From contig NZ_AP021874.1 of the NCBI RefSeq assembly GCF_009688945.1, positions 3,472,001 through 3,536,000 on the forward strand: a DNA stretch of 64,000 nt, in the 5' to 3' direction. The notes beneath the pieces were generated by a model. The model saw only the letters and a program-made list of their open reading frames with translations. It was not told the DNA's origin and searched no databases. The position numbers and the translations under genes are program-made. How positions within the stretch are numbered: the first letter of the stretch is position 1; the number at the start of each line of letters is the position of its first letter. Below, piece by piece: positions 45,587 through 54,829 of the stretch. Source of the DNA: Desulfosarcina alkanivorans. Lineage in GTDB: Bacteria; Desulfobacterota; Desulfobacteria; Desulfobacterales; Desulfosarcinaceae.

Positions 45587-46081
45587 TTATGCTTCCGTTC
45601 CCGGCAGGACCAGCGCTTCTGTTGACAGGGGCTGGTGTCCCCTGACCTTGATGATTTCCGGCTTGTAGCTGGCATTTTTGGAAAGTCGCCGCCCGGTGAT
45701 GCGAATGACAATGAATGCCAGCCCGAAAAACAGGAAGCCGAACAGGGCGGAAAGCCCGGATGGATCCATGCTCCTCATGCCCGCCACGGTCTGCCCGAGC
45801 ACCGCACCGGCAATCATGGCCAGAATCGGGAAGACGTAGAGCAGGAAAGTGGCTTTCAACAGGGACGACGTCTGGATGTTTAAAACGATCCGGTCGCCCA
45901 CCCGGGCGTCGGCCGTGTTGATGGCCTCCACCTTCATTTCCATATCCTTACCGCCGCCTTCACCCTGGCAGGTATCCCTGGAGGAACAGGACGCACAAGC
46001 GCTGGAACGGGTGGTTTTTACCCACGCAGTGCCCGACCCGTCCGTTCCCATTTTGAAAACAACACCTTCTTCGGTGGCCAT
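45587..46081 (-). CDS. rseC: RseC/MucC-family protein
   Basis: The 164 residues carry a Cys-rich N-terminal segment (CASCSSRDTCQG, as in E. coli RseC) and two membrane helices (LLKATFLLYVFPILAMIAGAV; LSALFGFLFFGLAFIVI). E. coli RseC works with the Rsx (Rnf) proteins to keep SoxR reduced. Its position directly after an RnfB-containing gene (44 bases) repeats that association, so it probably serves the same redox complex. Most residues of the family's Cys motif are kept. Confidence 0.85.
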   Translation of the reverse strand: MATEEGVVFKMGTDGSGTAWVKTTRSSACASCSSRDTCQGEGGGKDMEMKVEAINTADARVGDRIVLNIQTSSLLKATFLLYVFPILAMIAGAVLGQTVAGMRSMDPSGLSALFGFLFFGLAFIVIRITGRRLSKNASYKPEIIKVRGHQPLSTEALVLPGTEA

Positions 46082-46125
46082 AAACGTCTCACTTTATTTG
46101 GTTGAATCGACCGGCATGACCATGA

Positions 46126-48171
46126 TCACGCGTTGACCGCGTCCCGGATGGGTTCCGGCGGCCGCTGGCTGTCCGCATCCCGGTAACAGATAAGACCGCA
46201 GTTGAGGCACCGGGCGGCTTCTTTCCGTGCAGCTGCCGTATCAAACCCTTTTTCCAGCTCCATCAACTGAGCCAGGTCACGGCTGCTGGCCAGGGGCATG
46301 ATCTGTCGCCGGCTGGCCTTCACGGCTTCCACGTGGTCCACGTTCTGGATGGCCGTATCCGGCTTCAGGACGTTGGCGGACAGTTCCAGGGGAATGTCGT
46401 AAATCAGCTTGTGAACGGTGGCGGCGGCCCGGCGGCCGGCACCGATGGCCTTGATGGCACCGCTGAAATCGGTCAGGGCATCGCCCGCGGCAAACATCCC
46501 CTTCCCGTCGGCATGGGCCGGCTGTTTGTATGGCGGTACGGCTGTCCAGGCGGTCGGGCGCGCCACCTCGTCACCGACCGGGCGGGTAAAGACCAGTTCG
46601 GGAAAACGACCTGCTGAAAAAACCAGTGTCTGCGCCGGCAACGGAAAGGAGTCTCCGGTTGCCGCATCGAGCACCTCGATGCCGGTGAGCGCCTCTCCGT
46701 CGCCGGACAGGCGCGTGACAGCACCCGACACCACGCGGGCGCCGGCGTCTTCCAGGGCCGCCACAGTCGCATCATCAGGCATTGTCCTGAAGATAAAGGT
46801 AATCGTCCTGGCACCCAGGGAGCGGGCTTTGGTCAGGGCGTCACCGGCCAGCCCTTCACCGCCGAAAATCACTGTGTCGTCGCCGCAGGCCACCGTCCCA
46901 TGCCCGTCCTGGCCTGAACGCAGGAGATCCAGCAGCAGGAAGCCGCCGGGAAGCGGGGCTTCGACGGTTTTCTCGGCACCACGGGCCAGGCGGCTGTCCC
47001 AGCCGCCCGAGGCGAGCAGGACCGCTTCGTAACCCTCGTCCAGAAGGCCGGCCACGGTAACGTCCCGGCCCAGCATCTGGCCGGTCCGGGCTTCCACGCC
47101 CATCTCCAGGATGCCGTCGATATCCCACTGGAGAATCGCTTCCGGCAGCCGGCATTTGGCGATGGCGGTATTGAGCAGTCCGCCCAGGCGGTCCGTGCCT
47201 TCGAAAACGGTGGCGGCATGGCCCAGCCGGGCCGCGAAAAAAGCGGCCGAAAGGCCCTGGACCCCCCCGCCAGCCACGGCGATTCGCCGGCCGGTATCCG
47301 GTGCCTTGAACGGCTGGATGCGTTCGCTCCGGGTACGTTCGTAATCGGCGGCAAAGCGTTTCAAAAAGTTGATCGCCACCGGTTCGTCCACGTACTTGCG
47401 CCGGCAGTCGTTCTCACACGGTCGCGGACAGATTCTGCCGATCACCGTGGGAAAGGGGTTGCGTTCCTTGATGGTCTGGACGGATCCGTGATAGTCGCCG
47501 TCGACAATTTGCTGGATGTACAGGCTGATGTTGATACCCGCCGGACAGGCGCGCTGACAGGGCGTGGTGCAGTCTTCGGCGGTGTATTCCTTGAGGATTC
47601 TTCTCGTCACCGACGACAGGGTGATGATGTGTTTGGGGCAGACCCGCTCGCAGGTGCCGCAACCGGTACATTTGACCTCGTCCACCACGGGAAGCCCCTG
47701 GGGCCCCATGACAATGGCGTCGAAGGGGCATGCGGCGGCACAGGTGCCCAGGCCCAGGCAGCCGATGTTGCAGACCTTCATGCCGCCGGCGAGCAGGGCG
47801 GCCGCCCGGCAGTCGTTCAGTCCGTCGTAGGTATATTTGACATCCGCATCGGCCACCCCATAGGTGCAGCCGGGCAGGGCAATGTCCGGTTCCTTGGCCT
47901 CCACGCTGACACCGAGAATAGCGGCGATGGCCAGGGCCGTTTCGTCACCGGCGGCCACGCAGGAATTGGGCGATGCCTGACCGGCGACGATCGCTTCGGC
48001 ATTGGCACTGCAGCCGGGCAGGCCGCAGCCGCCGCAGTTGGCGCCGGGCAGCACATCCTCGACGGCAACGATTTTAGGATCCACGTATACGTAAAAAATT
48101 TTGGAGGCCAGTGCCAGGCCGATTCCAACCGCGAGTCCCAGTCCGCCCATGAGAATAATCGCTATGGTCAT
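46126..48171 (-). CDS. RnfB-type ferredoxin fused to GltD/NfnB-like flavoprotein
   Basis: A 681-residue fusion. Residues 1-75: RnfB membrane helix (MTIAIILMGGLGLAVGIGLA) and its 4Fe-4S motif with Cys46, 49, 54 and 71. Residues about 134-180: two ferredoxin clusters (CNIGCLGLGTCAAACP; CTGCGTCERVCP). Residues about 201-270: the GltD-type Fe-S domain (CTTPCQRACP...CPRPCENDC). From 297: an FAD Rossmann fold (AVAGGGVQGLSAA) and a second Rossmann at about 433 (VIFGGEGLAGDAL), then CLNCGLICY near the end. The second glycine motif is unusual and the Arg pair that in GltD grips NADPH is written FRTMP, so the pyridine nucleotide used is uncertain. AGGAG seven bases before the ATG at 48171 fixes the start. 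It is followed by rseC and preceded by a NuoF-like gene. Confidence 0.85.
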   Translation of the reverse strand: MTIAIILMGGLGLAVGIGLALASKIFYVYVDPKIVAVEDVLPGANCGGCGLPGCSANAEAIVAGQASPNSCVAAGDETALAIAAILGVSVEAKEPDIALPGCTYGVADADVKYTYDGLNDCRAAALLAGGMKVCNIGCLGLGTCAAACPFDAIVMGPQGLPVVDEVKCTGCGTCERVCPKHIITLSSVTRRILKEYTAEDCTTPCQRACPAGINISLYIQQIVDGDYHGSVQTIKERNPFPTVIGRICPRPCENDCRRKYVDEPVAINFLKRFAADYERTRSERIQPFKAPDTGRRIAVAGGGVQGLSAAFFAARLGHAATVFEGTDRLGGLLNTAIAKCRLPEAILQWDIDGILEMGVEARTGQMLGRDVTVAGLLDEGYEAVLLASGGWDSRLARGAEKTVEAPLPGGFLLLDLLRSGQDGHGTVACGDDTVIFGGEGLAGDALTKARSLGARTITFIFRTMPDDATVAALEDAGARVVSGAVTRLSGDGEALTGIEVLDAATGDSFPLPAQTLVFSAGRFPELVFTRPVGDEVARPTAWTAVPPYKQPAHADGKGMFAAGDALTDFSGAIKAIGAGRRAAATVHKLIYDIPLELSANVLKPDTAIQNVDHVEAVKASRRQIMPLASSRDLAQLMELEKGFDTAAARKEAARCLNCGLICYRDADSQRPPEPIRDAVNA

Positions 48172-48309
48172 GTCAACACTCCTGTGATTCCACCTTGCAT
48201 TCAGACGCGACCGGTGGTGGTGGCGTCGCCGGGTCCTCGACGACCGGTTGAGAATCGACGGCGTCTGACCCGCCATGCCGCCCGGGCCGCTTCGTGATAC
48301 CAGGCGAAA

Positions 48310-50157
48310 TTAGAAAATGGCGTCAAACCGGCATTTGTCGTAGCAGGTCAGACACTTGATACACTTATCCTTGTCGATGCGGGCCACTTCCTTTTTCTTC
48401 CAGGCGATGGCATCGGCCGGGCAGGCCCTGAAGCACATCCCGCAACCGGTGCAGGCCTCTGGGTCCACCTCGAACTTCAGAAGGGCCACGCAGCGTTTGG
48501 CCGGACATCGCTTTTCATGGATGTGGGCCTCGAACTCGTCCCGAAAGTACCGCAGGGCCGAAAGCACCGGGTTGGGTCCCGTCTGCCCCAGCCCGCACAG
48601 GGCGGTTTCGCGGATGGTCTGTGACAACTCGATCAGCGTGTCGATATCGCCCGGTTCTCCGCGGCCCTCGCAGATTTTTTCCAGAATCTGGAGTTGACGG
48701 CGGGTGCCCTCCCGGCAGGGGGTGCATTTACCACAGGACTCGTCCTGGATGAACTCCATGAAAAAGCGGGCCATGTCAACCATACAGGTCTTTTCATCCA
48801 TGACGATGGCACCGCCGGACCCCATGATGGCCCCGACCCGGGCAATGGCCTCGTAGTCTACCGGCGTATCCAGATAGGCCTCCGGAACGCAGCCGCCCGA
48901 GGGGCCGCCCAGTTGCACGGCCTTGAATTTTCTTTTCTTGGGAATACCGCCGCCGATGTCGTAAATGATCGTGCGCAGGGAGGTCCCCATGGGCACCTCC
49001 ACCAGGCCGATGTTGTTCACGTCTCCGGACAGGGCGAAGACCTTGGTGCCCTTGCTGCTTTCAGTGCCCACGCTGGCATACCAGGCGCCGCCGTTGACCA
49101 TGATCTGGGGCACATTGGCCAGGGTTTCCACGTTGTTGAGAATGGTGGGCTTCTCCCACAGGCCCTTGTGCGCCGGAAAGGGCGGGCGCGGGCGCGGCAT
49201 GCCGCGCCGGCCTTCGATGGAGCGCATCAGCGCGGTCTCTTCACCGCAGACAAAGGCGCCGGCACCCTGGTAGATCTCGATGTCAAAAGAAAAATCCGAT
49301 CCCAGAATGTGCTCTCCCAGAAGCCCGTAGGCCTTGGCCTGGTCGATGGCGATGCCCAGCCGCTTGATGGCCAGAGGGTATTCGGTGCGGGCGTAAATAT
49401 AGCCTTTGTGCGCGTCGATGGCCCTGGCGGCGATGATCATGCCCTCCAGCACCGCATGGGGGTCGGCCTCGAGGATGCTTCGATCCATGAAAGCCCCGGG
49501 ATCGCCCTCGTCGGCGTTGCAGAGCACATATTTGACCGCACCGTCACTCTGGCTGGCAAAATCCCATTTAACGCCCGTGGGAAACCCGGCACCGCCGCGT
49601 CCGCGCATGCCGGAGGTCTTCATCTCTTCGATGATCTGCCCGGGGGTCATGTCGAACAGCGCCTTGGCCGCACCGATGTATCCGTCCCGTCCGATGTACT
49701 CATCGATGACTTCGGGGTCGATCAGCCCCTTGTTGCGCAGGGCCCGCGGCATCTGGTGGGCAAAAAATGGAATTTCCGTCTGGACGGCAATTTTGGCCTT
49801 GGACACGGGATCTTTGTATAGCAGGCGTTCCACCGGCTTGCCGTTGACCAGGTGGGATTCCACCAACTCGGGCATATCCTCCACGGTGAGTTTCTGGTAG
49901 AAGATGTCGCCGGGATGCACCACCAGGATGGGCCCCATGGCGCAAAAGCCGTTGCAGCCGGTCTCGATGACCTGGACCTTTTCACCCAGCCCTTTTTCGT
50001 CGATGGCCGCCACCAGGGCATCCTTGACCCGGATGGCACCCGTTGCATGGCAGCCGGTGCCGCCGCAGATCAACAGGTAGGTCCTGTCCCTGAATGCCAT
50101 CCGTTCTTTCTGCGCCTGCCTGATGTCTTCCAGACCCGAAGTGGTCAGTTTCGCCAT
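48310..50157 (-). CDS. NuoF/HydB-like NADH-binding flavin Fe-S subunit
   Basis: The 615 residues have an N-terminal thioredoxin-like [2Fe-2S] domain (cysteines near 31, 36, 68, 72), then the NADH/FMN core with GRGGAGFPTG near 186-195 and GSGGAIVMDE, the 4Fe-4S motif ESCGKCTPCREG, and a C-terminal pair of ferredoxin clusters (CTGCGMCFRACP; CIKCLTCYDKC). This is the HydB/NfnF-like layout of electron-bifurcating enzymes, longer than plain NuoF (about 440). GGAGACGGG precedes the ATG. In the usual hydrogenase operons the catalytic HydA follows; here the RnfB-GltD fusion follows. Confidence 0.9.
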   Translation of the reverse strand: MAKLTTSGLEDIRQAQKERMAFRDRTYLLICGGTGCHATGAIRVKDALVAAIDEKGLGEKVQVIETGCNGFCAMGPILVVHPGDIFYQKLTVEDMPELVESHLVNGKPVERLLYKDPVSKAKIAVQTEIPFFAHQMPRALRNKGLIDPEVIDEYIGRDGYIGAAKALFDMTPGQIIEEMKTSGMRGRGGAGFPTGVKWDFASQSDGAVKYVLCNADEGDPGAFMDRSILEADPHAVLEGMIIAARAIDAHKGYIYARTEYPLAIKRLGIAIDQAKAYGLLGEHILGSDFSFDIEIYQGAGAFVCGEETALMRSIEGRRGMPRPRPPFPAHKGLWEKPTILNNVETLANVPQIMVNGGAWYASVGTESSKGTKVFALSGDVNNIGLVEVPMGTSLRTIIYDIGGGIPKKRKFKAVQLGGPSGGCVPEAYLDTPVDYEAIARVGAIMGSGGAIVMDEKTCMVDMARFFMEFIQDESCGKCTPCREGTRRQLQILEKICEGRGEPGDIDTLIELSQTIRETALCGLGQTGPNPVLSALRYFRDEFEAHIHEKRCPAKRCVALLKFEVDPEACTGCGMCFRACPADAIAWKKKEVARIDKDKCIKCLTCYDKCRFDAIF

Positions 50158-50176
50158 ATCCCGTCTCCAGCAGTTT

Positions 50177-50530
50177 TTACCAGGAACCGTCCAACCCCCT
50201 GATGCCGTTCATGTAGAGTCGCCCGCAAGCCACAAACAACGAATACTCGGTCACCATCAGTGGAATTTCGAAGGATTTGGCCATCTCGATGAATTCCTTG
50301 GGCGGGTTTTTGCCCCTGACAATGACGATGGTTTCGACACCGACAATTTTTGACGTCCGGATAACATGGTCCGTGGTAACACCTGTCAACAGGACGCAGC
50401 CCTTGGCCGCGGCAGCCAGAACATCTTCCATCAGGTCCGCCGCACCACCGGCGACGATGACCGCGTCCATCCGGTCTTCCCCACAGAGCATGCGGCCCTT
50501 GAGGATTTCTTTGATTTCGGAAATTTTCAT
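50177..50530 (-). CDS. DRTGG-domain protein
   Basis: The 117 residues are one DRTGG domain (MKISEIKEILKGRMLCGEDR, then AADLMEDVLAAAAKGCVLLTGVTTDHVIRT). The family is named for a motif seen in phosphotransacetylase-like proteins; in anaerobes it is often encoded next to HydB/HydC-type genes. Its role there is unknown; the position between NuoE- and NuoF-like genes suggests a regulatory or assembly part of the complex. Confidence 0.88.
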   Translation of the reverse strand: MKISEIKEILKGRMLCGEDRMDAVIVAGGAADLMEDVLAAAAKGCVLLTGVTTDHVIRTSKIVGVETIVIVRGKNPPKEFIEMAKSFEIPLMVTEYSLFVACGRLYMNGIRGLDGSW

Positions 50531-50576
50531 AATTACGATGTCTTATAACATGAGGGTTAAGGGCAAAGGAGCCTGG

Positions 50577-51071
50577 TTATGAATATTTTTCGAGCAATTC
50601 GATCACTTTATCGGAACTGACATCCCCGTAGGTGTCCTGGTCCACTACCATCACCGGTGCCAGGCCACAGGCCCCCAGGCAGCGGACGGCTTCCAGGGAA
50701 AACCGCCGATCGTCGGTGGTGCCGCCCTCTTTCAGCTGATATTCGTTTTCGATGCGGCTCAGGGCTTCTTTGATCCCCTTGACGTAGCAGGCGGTCCCCA
50801 GGCACATCCTGATGGTGTGACGGCCCTTGGGCACCATTGAAAAAAGGGAGTAAAAGGAAGCCACACCGTATACGCTGCTGGCGGGCAGGTTGAGTCCCTG
50901 GCTGATGTAGTCGAGCAATTCCACAGGAAGGTATCCGGCGATGGTCTGGCACTCTCTGAGAACGGTGATCACGGCACCGGAAACAGCCTTGTTGGCGTCG
51001 ATGACCGCGTCAATCCGGGCCCACATCTCGTCGTTGATATCCGCATGGTGCGGATGGTGTTTCTCGGTCAT
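50577..51071 (-). CDS. NuoE/HydC-like [2Fe-2S] subunit
   Basis: The 164 residues are a thioredoxin-like ferredoxin with the cysteine pattern CLGTAC and CLGACGLAP, giving four ligands for one [2Fe-2S] cluster. Typical NuoE of about 160 residues. GGAG about ten bases before the ATG supports the start at 51071. It is the first gene of the operon and faces the purine-salvage genes divergently across a 287-base promoter region. Confidence 0.92.
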   Translation of the reverse strand: MTEKHHPHHADINDEMWARIDAVIDANKAVSGAVITVLRECQTIAGYLPVELLDYISQGLNLPASSVYGVASFYSLFSMVPKGRHTIRMCLGTACYVKGIKEALSRIENEYQLKEGGTTDDRRFSLEAVRCLGACGLAPVMVVDQDTYGDVSSDKVIELLEKYS

Positions 51072-51181
51072 GTCGACAGCGCTCCTTTGGCCACAAAATG
51101 CAATTCGTTCGAAACCGCTTTCAATCGCCGGATCGGCCACCTGCACGGCCATTGGCGCAGACCGCGGGTAACCGCGTGGCA

Positions 51182-51206
51182 ACATTTCATAATTATATAG
51201 AAATGT
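51182..51206. promoter_or_regulatory. Dyad in the divergent promoter region
   Basis: ACATTTC (51182-51188) and GAAATGT (51200-51206) are inverted repeats around an AT-only centre of 11 bases. It is AT-rich in a GC-rich genome and placed between two divergent operons. It could be an operator. On the minus strand a TTGACA overlaps its edge, but the nearby TATAAT is too close to be its partner. Confidence 0.45.
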
Positions 51207-51244
51207 CAACGATATCATAGCCGTCGGCGCCCTTCCGAGAGCGC

Positions 51245-51274
51245 TTGACGCAGCCGTAAAAGCTGGTCTATAAC
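51245..51274 (+). promoter_or_regulatory. Promoter candidate for the purine-salvage operon
   Basis: TTGACG (51245-51250), 18 bases, TATAAC (51269-51274): five of six matches in each box. The start would be near 51281, 78 bases before the chosen TTG. Confidence 0.55.
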
Positions 51275-51358
51275 CCAACCGCCCGGACGGTGATGCCAAT
51301 CGATGTCGCGATGACCGGTATCGTCGGACCCCCACCCAGAAACCACCGGAGGCCGTCA

Positions 51359-52198
51359 TTGGAACGTCTGAAAGAGAAAGTCCTTGAAACCACAGCGTTT
51401 ATCCGCTCGAAGATCAGCCATCCACCCGGCACCGGAATGATTACCGGCACCGGTCTGGGCGAGGCCGTCGGCCCCCTCGATGACGCGTTGACCATGGATT
51501 ACGCCGACATCCCCCATTTCCCGGTCTCCACGGTGGCCGGTCATTCCGGGCGGCTGGTTGCAGGCACCCTGGATGGACACGCGATGATGGTGATGCAGGG
51601 GCGCTTCCACCTCTACGAAGGCTACGCCCCCGCCGCCGTGACGTTTCCCGTCCGGGTGATGCAGGCACTGGGGGTTCGTCACCTGATTATTTCCAATGCA
51701 GCCGGCGGCATGAACCCTGCCTTTCGCCAGGGGGACCTGATGGTGATTCGCGACCACATCAACCTGACCGGCGAAAACCCGCTGATCGGGCCCAACAATG
51801 AGGACTGGGGGCCACGGTTTCCCGACATGACGGCGGCCTACGACCGGTCCCTGATTCAATTTTCCCGCCGGGCGGCGGACGGCTTGGGCATCACCCTGAA
51901 AAGCGGTGTTTATGCCGGATTGAAGGGACCGTCCCTGGAGACGCCGGCGGAAATCCGCTACCTGAAAACCATCGGTGCCGATGCGGTGGGGCTGTCCACG
52001 GTAATGGAAACCATCGCCGCCGTGCATGCCGGCATACGGGTGTTGGGCCTGTCCACCATTACCAATATCAACAATCCGGACCAACCCTTGCCGGCGGCGG
52101 TGGAGGACATCATCGCCGTGGCCAACCGGACGGCCCCCGTCCTCAACCGGCTGATCCGGGCCGTGGTGGCGCAAATCCGCACAGGAGCCCGTTCATGA
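51359..52198 (+). CDS. Purine nucleoside phosphorylase (trimeric class)
   Basis: The enzyme splits purine nucleosides with phosphate, most likely inosine, guanosine or 5'-methylthioinosine. The 279 residues show GTGLGEAV, GRFHLYEGY, IISNAAGGMNP, GVYAGLKGPSLETPAEIR and LSTITNINN. The Glu in ETPAEIR and the Asn in STITN are the residues that in this class select 6-oxopurines, so inosine-type substrates are favoured over adenosine. I start at the TTG at 51359 because GGAGG (51348-51352) lies six bases before it and the family length fits; GTG 51290 or ATG 51293 would add about 23 residues. It overlaps the next gene by four bases. Confidence 0.88.
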   Translation: MERLKEKVLETTAFIRSKISHPPGTGMITGTGLGEAVGPLDDALTMDYADIPHFPVSTVAGHSGRLVAGTLDGHAMMVMQGRFHLYEGYAPAAVTFPVRVMQALGVRHLIISNAAGGMNPAFRQGDLMVIRDHINLTGENPLIGPNNEDWGPRFPDMTAAYDRSLIQFSRRAADGLGITLKSGVYAGLKGPSLETPAEIRYLKTIGADAVGLSTVMETIAAVHAGIRVLGLSTITNINNPDQPLPAAVEDIIAVANRTAPVLNRLIRAVVAQIRTGARS

Positions 52199-53508
52199 CC
52201 CCCCAAACCGACCTGCTGATCACCAACGGCATCGTCATGACCATGGACCCGGACGACCGTGTCATTCAACATGGCGCGGTGGCCGTGTCCGCGGATACGA
52301 TCACGGCAGTGGGCCCGGCGACCGAAGTTGCCCGGCGACCGGCCAGAACCACCATCGACGCCGCCGGCGGCATCATCATGCCCGGCCTGGTCAATACGCA
52401 CACCCACGCCGCCATGAGCCTGTTCAGGGGCCTGGCCGACGACCTGCCCCTGATGGACTGGCTCAACGACCACATCTTTCCCGCCGAGGCCCTTTTGGAC
52501 AAGCACAAGGTGCACGCGGGAACACTGCTCGCCTGTGCGGAGATGATCCTTTCCGGGACCACCTGCTTTTGCGACATGTATCTTTTCGAGGAGGCCGTGG
52601 CCCGCGCCGCCAGGGCTGCCGGCCTGCGGGCGGTGGTGGGGGAGGTGCTCTACGACTTCCCCTCGCCCAATTATGGCACCATCGAAAAAGGCTTCGACTA
52701 CACCCGCCGCCTGATCGACGCCTGGCACGGCGACCCGCTGATCACCATTGCCGTGGAACCCCACTCCCCCTACCTGTGCGCACCGGAGCTGCTGACCGAA
52801 GCCGCCGACATCGCCCGCGAGCACGGCCTGCCCCTGGTGATTCACCTTTCCGAGACCCGCCGCGAAGTGGCGGACATCCGGAAGCGCTATGGTGCCACGC
52901 CGGTGGGACACCTGGCCAATCTGGGGGTGCTGGGGGACAATCTGCTGGCCTGCCATTGCGTGGTGCTGGATGACACCGACATGGATCTGCTCGGGCAGCA
53001 CGACGTCCGGGTGTCCCACAATCCGGAGAGCAACATGAAGCTGGCATCCGGCGTCTCCCCGGTGGCCGATCTGCTGGAGCGGGGCGTGTGCACCGGTCTG
53101 GGCACCGACGGCTGCTCCAGCAACAACAACCTGGATCTGTTCACCGAGATGGACATGGCCGCCAAACTGCACAAGGCCAGCCGCCTGGACCCGACCGTGA
53201 TGAATGCTGCCACCGTGCTGCGCATGGCCACCATCGACGGCGCGCGCGCGCTGGGGCTGGACGGCATCACCGGCAGTATCGAAACCGGCAAGAAAGCCGA
53301 CATTATCGTCGTCGACACCCGCAAGCCCCACCTGACGCCCATGTATCACCCGGCGTCCCACCTGGTCTATTCCGTCGGCGGAAGCGATGTCAGCGCCACC
53401 GTGGTGAACGGCCGGGTGCTGATGAAAGACCGCCGGCTCATGCACATGGACCTTGAAAAAATCATGGCCGATGCCAGCCGGATCGCCGAAACCATCCGGA
53501 GCCGATAG
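52195..53508 (+). CDS. mtaD: 5'-methylthioadenosine / S-adenosylhomocysteine deaminase, copy 1
   Basis: A zinc amidohydrolase of the MtaD/TrzN-like family that turns methylthioadenosine or S-adenosylhomocysteine into the inosine analogue. The 437 residues show NTHTH (metal ligands), VEPHSPYLC, VIHLSETRREV, CHCVVL and GTDGCSSNNNLD. The ATGA overlap with the phosphorylase gene implies coupling: the deaminated product would be a substrate for that phosphorylase. Confidence 0.9.
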   Translation: MTPQTDLLITNGIVMTMDPDDRVIQHGAVAVSADTITAVGPATEVARRPARTTIDAAGGIIMPGLVNTHTHAAMSLFRGLADDLPLMDWLNDHIFPAEALLDKHKVHAGTLLACAEMILSGTTCFCDMYLFEEAVARAARAAGLRAVVGEVLYDFPSPNYGTIEKGFDYTRRLIDAWHGDPLITIAVEPHSPYLCAPELLTEAADIAREHGLPLVIHLSETRREVADIRKRYGATPVGHLANLGVLGDNLLACHCVVLDDTDMDLLGQHDVRVSHNPESNMKLASGVSPVADLLERGVCTGLGTDGCSSNNNLDLFTEMDMAAKLHKASRLDPTVMNAATVLRMATIDGARALGLDGITGSIETGKKADIIVVDTRKPHLTPMYHPASHLVYSVGGSDVSATVVNGRVLMKDRRLMHMDLEKIMADASRIAETIRSR

Positions 53509-53509
53509 C

Positions 53510-54829
53510 ATGGGTTTCGATGTGGTAATCCATAACGGCACCCTGGTGACCGTGGACCGGCACATGCGGGTCATCGAAAACGGCTGGATCGGCATTGAGG
53601 CAGACGTCATCCGGGCCGTTGAATCCGGCAGGCCGGGCACACCGCCCCCCGGGGCCGGCCTGACCATCGATGCCGCCGGCGGCATCGTCATGCCCGGACT
53701 GGTCAACACCCACACCCATCTGCCCATGTCCCTGTTCCGCGGCCTGGCCGACGATCTGCCGTTGGAGGAATGGCTCGACGACCACATCTTTCCGGCCGAG
53801 GCCCGGTTCATCAGGCCAGATACGGTGCACTGGGGCACCCTGCTCTCCTGCGCGGAGCTGCTGCTGTCCGGCACCACCTGCTGCTGCGGGGGATATTTCC
53901 ACGAAGACGCGGTGGCCCGGGCCGTCGCGGAAACCGGCATGCGGGCCGTACTGGCCCAGGGCGTCATCGATTTTCCGGCACCCGGGGTGCCGGACCCGGC
54001 GCAAAACATTGTCCACGCCAGGGTATACGCACATAAGTGGAAGGGCGGCAACCCGTTAATCACCCCGTCCATCTTCTGCCATTCACCCTACACCTGCAGT
54101 GACGACACCTTGAAAGCCGCCAAGGCCGAGGCCGAGGCGTCCGGCCTGCTGTATCAGGTGCACGTGGCCGAAACCCGGTTCGAACGGGACCAGTCCCTCA
54201 AGGAGAGGGGCATGACGCCCGTCGCGCGCCTGGACCGGCTTGGACTGATCGACCGTCGCACCCTGATGGCCCATTGCGTCTGGGTGGATGATGCCGACAT
54301 CGACATCATCGCCAGACGGAACGGTGCGGTCTCCCATTGCCCGGAAAGCAACATGAAGCTGGCCTCGGGCAGCGCGCCGGTAGCCGGCATGCTGAAGGCG
54401 GGCATCAGGGTTTCACTGGGCACCGACGGTTGTGCCAGCAACAACAACCTGGACCTGTTTGGCGAAATGGATACGGCGGCCAAACTGCACAAGTTGACCA
54501 CCGGCAACCCCACGACACTGGGCGCGGGCAGTGCGCTCAGCATGGCCACCATCGACGGCGCCCGGGCCATCGGCCTGGCGGACCGCATCGGATCCCTTGA
54601 AATCGGCAAGCAGGCAGATGTCATCATCCTCGAGGCACGCGCCCCGCACCTGACGCCGTTGTATCACCCGGAATCGCACATCGTCTACGCGGCCTGCGGC
54701 GCGGACGTGCGCCATGTACTGGTGGCCGGCAGGCAGGTGGTCAAAAACCGGCGGATGCTGACCCTGAATGTCCCTGAAATCATGGATCGCGTCAACGCCA
54801 TCGCCCGGGAGATCCGGTCAAACCAATAG
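53510..54829 (+). CDS. 5'-methylthioadenosine / S-adenosylhomocysteine deaminase, copy 2
   Basis: The 439 residues are a tandem paralogue of the previous gene: NTHTHLPMSLFRGLADDLP and GTDGCASNNNLDLFGEMDTAAKLH match copy 1 almost residue for residue, but the middle differs (FCHSPYTCSDDTLKA in place of VEPHSPYLCAPELLT, HVAETRFERDQ in place of HLSETRREVAD). Metal ligands are kept. The ATG at 53510 starts one base after the copy-1 stop. Substrate may differ from copy 1. Confidence 0.85.
   Translation: MGFDVVIHNGTLVTVDRHMRVIENGWIGIEADVIRAVESGRPGTPPPGAGLTIDAAGGIVMPGLVNTHTHLPMSLFRGLADDLPLEEWLDDHIFPAEARFIRPDTVHWGTLLSCAELLLSGTTCCCGGYFHEDAVARAVAETGMRAVLAQGVIDFPAPGVPDPAQNIVHARVYAHKWKGGNPLITPSIFCHSPYTCSDDTLKAAKAEAEASGLLYQVHVAETRFERDQSLKERGMTPVARLDRLGLIDRRTLMAHCVWVDDADIDIIARRNGAVSHCPESNMKLASGSAPVAGMLKAGIRVSLGTDGCASNNNLDLFGEMDTAAKLHKLTTGNPTTLGAGSALSMATIDGARAIGLADRIGSLEIGKQADVIILEARAPHLTPLYHPESHIVYAACGADVRHVLVAGRQVVKNRRMLTLNVPEIMDRVNAIAREIRSNQ

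Noticed and set aside
48310-51071. [FeFe] hydrogenase operon or benzoyl-CoA reductase (Bam) complex
   Set aside because: NuoE/NuoF-like subunits occur in both, but no H-cluster protein and no BamB/BamC-type or HdrA-like gene lies in the window.
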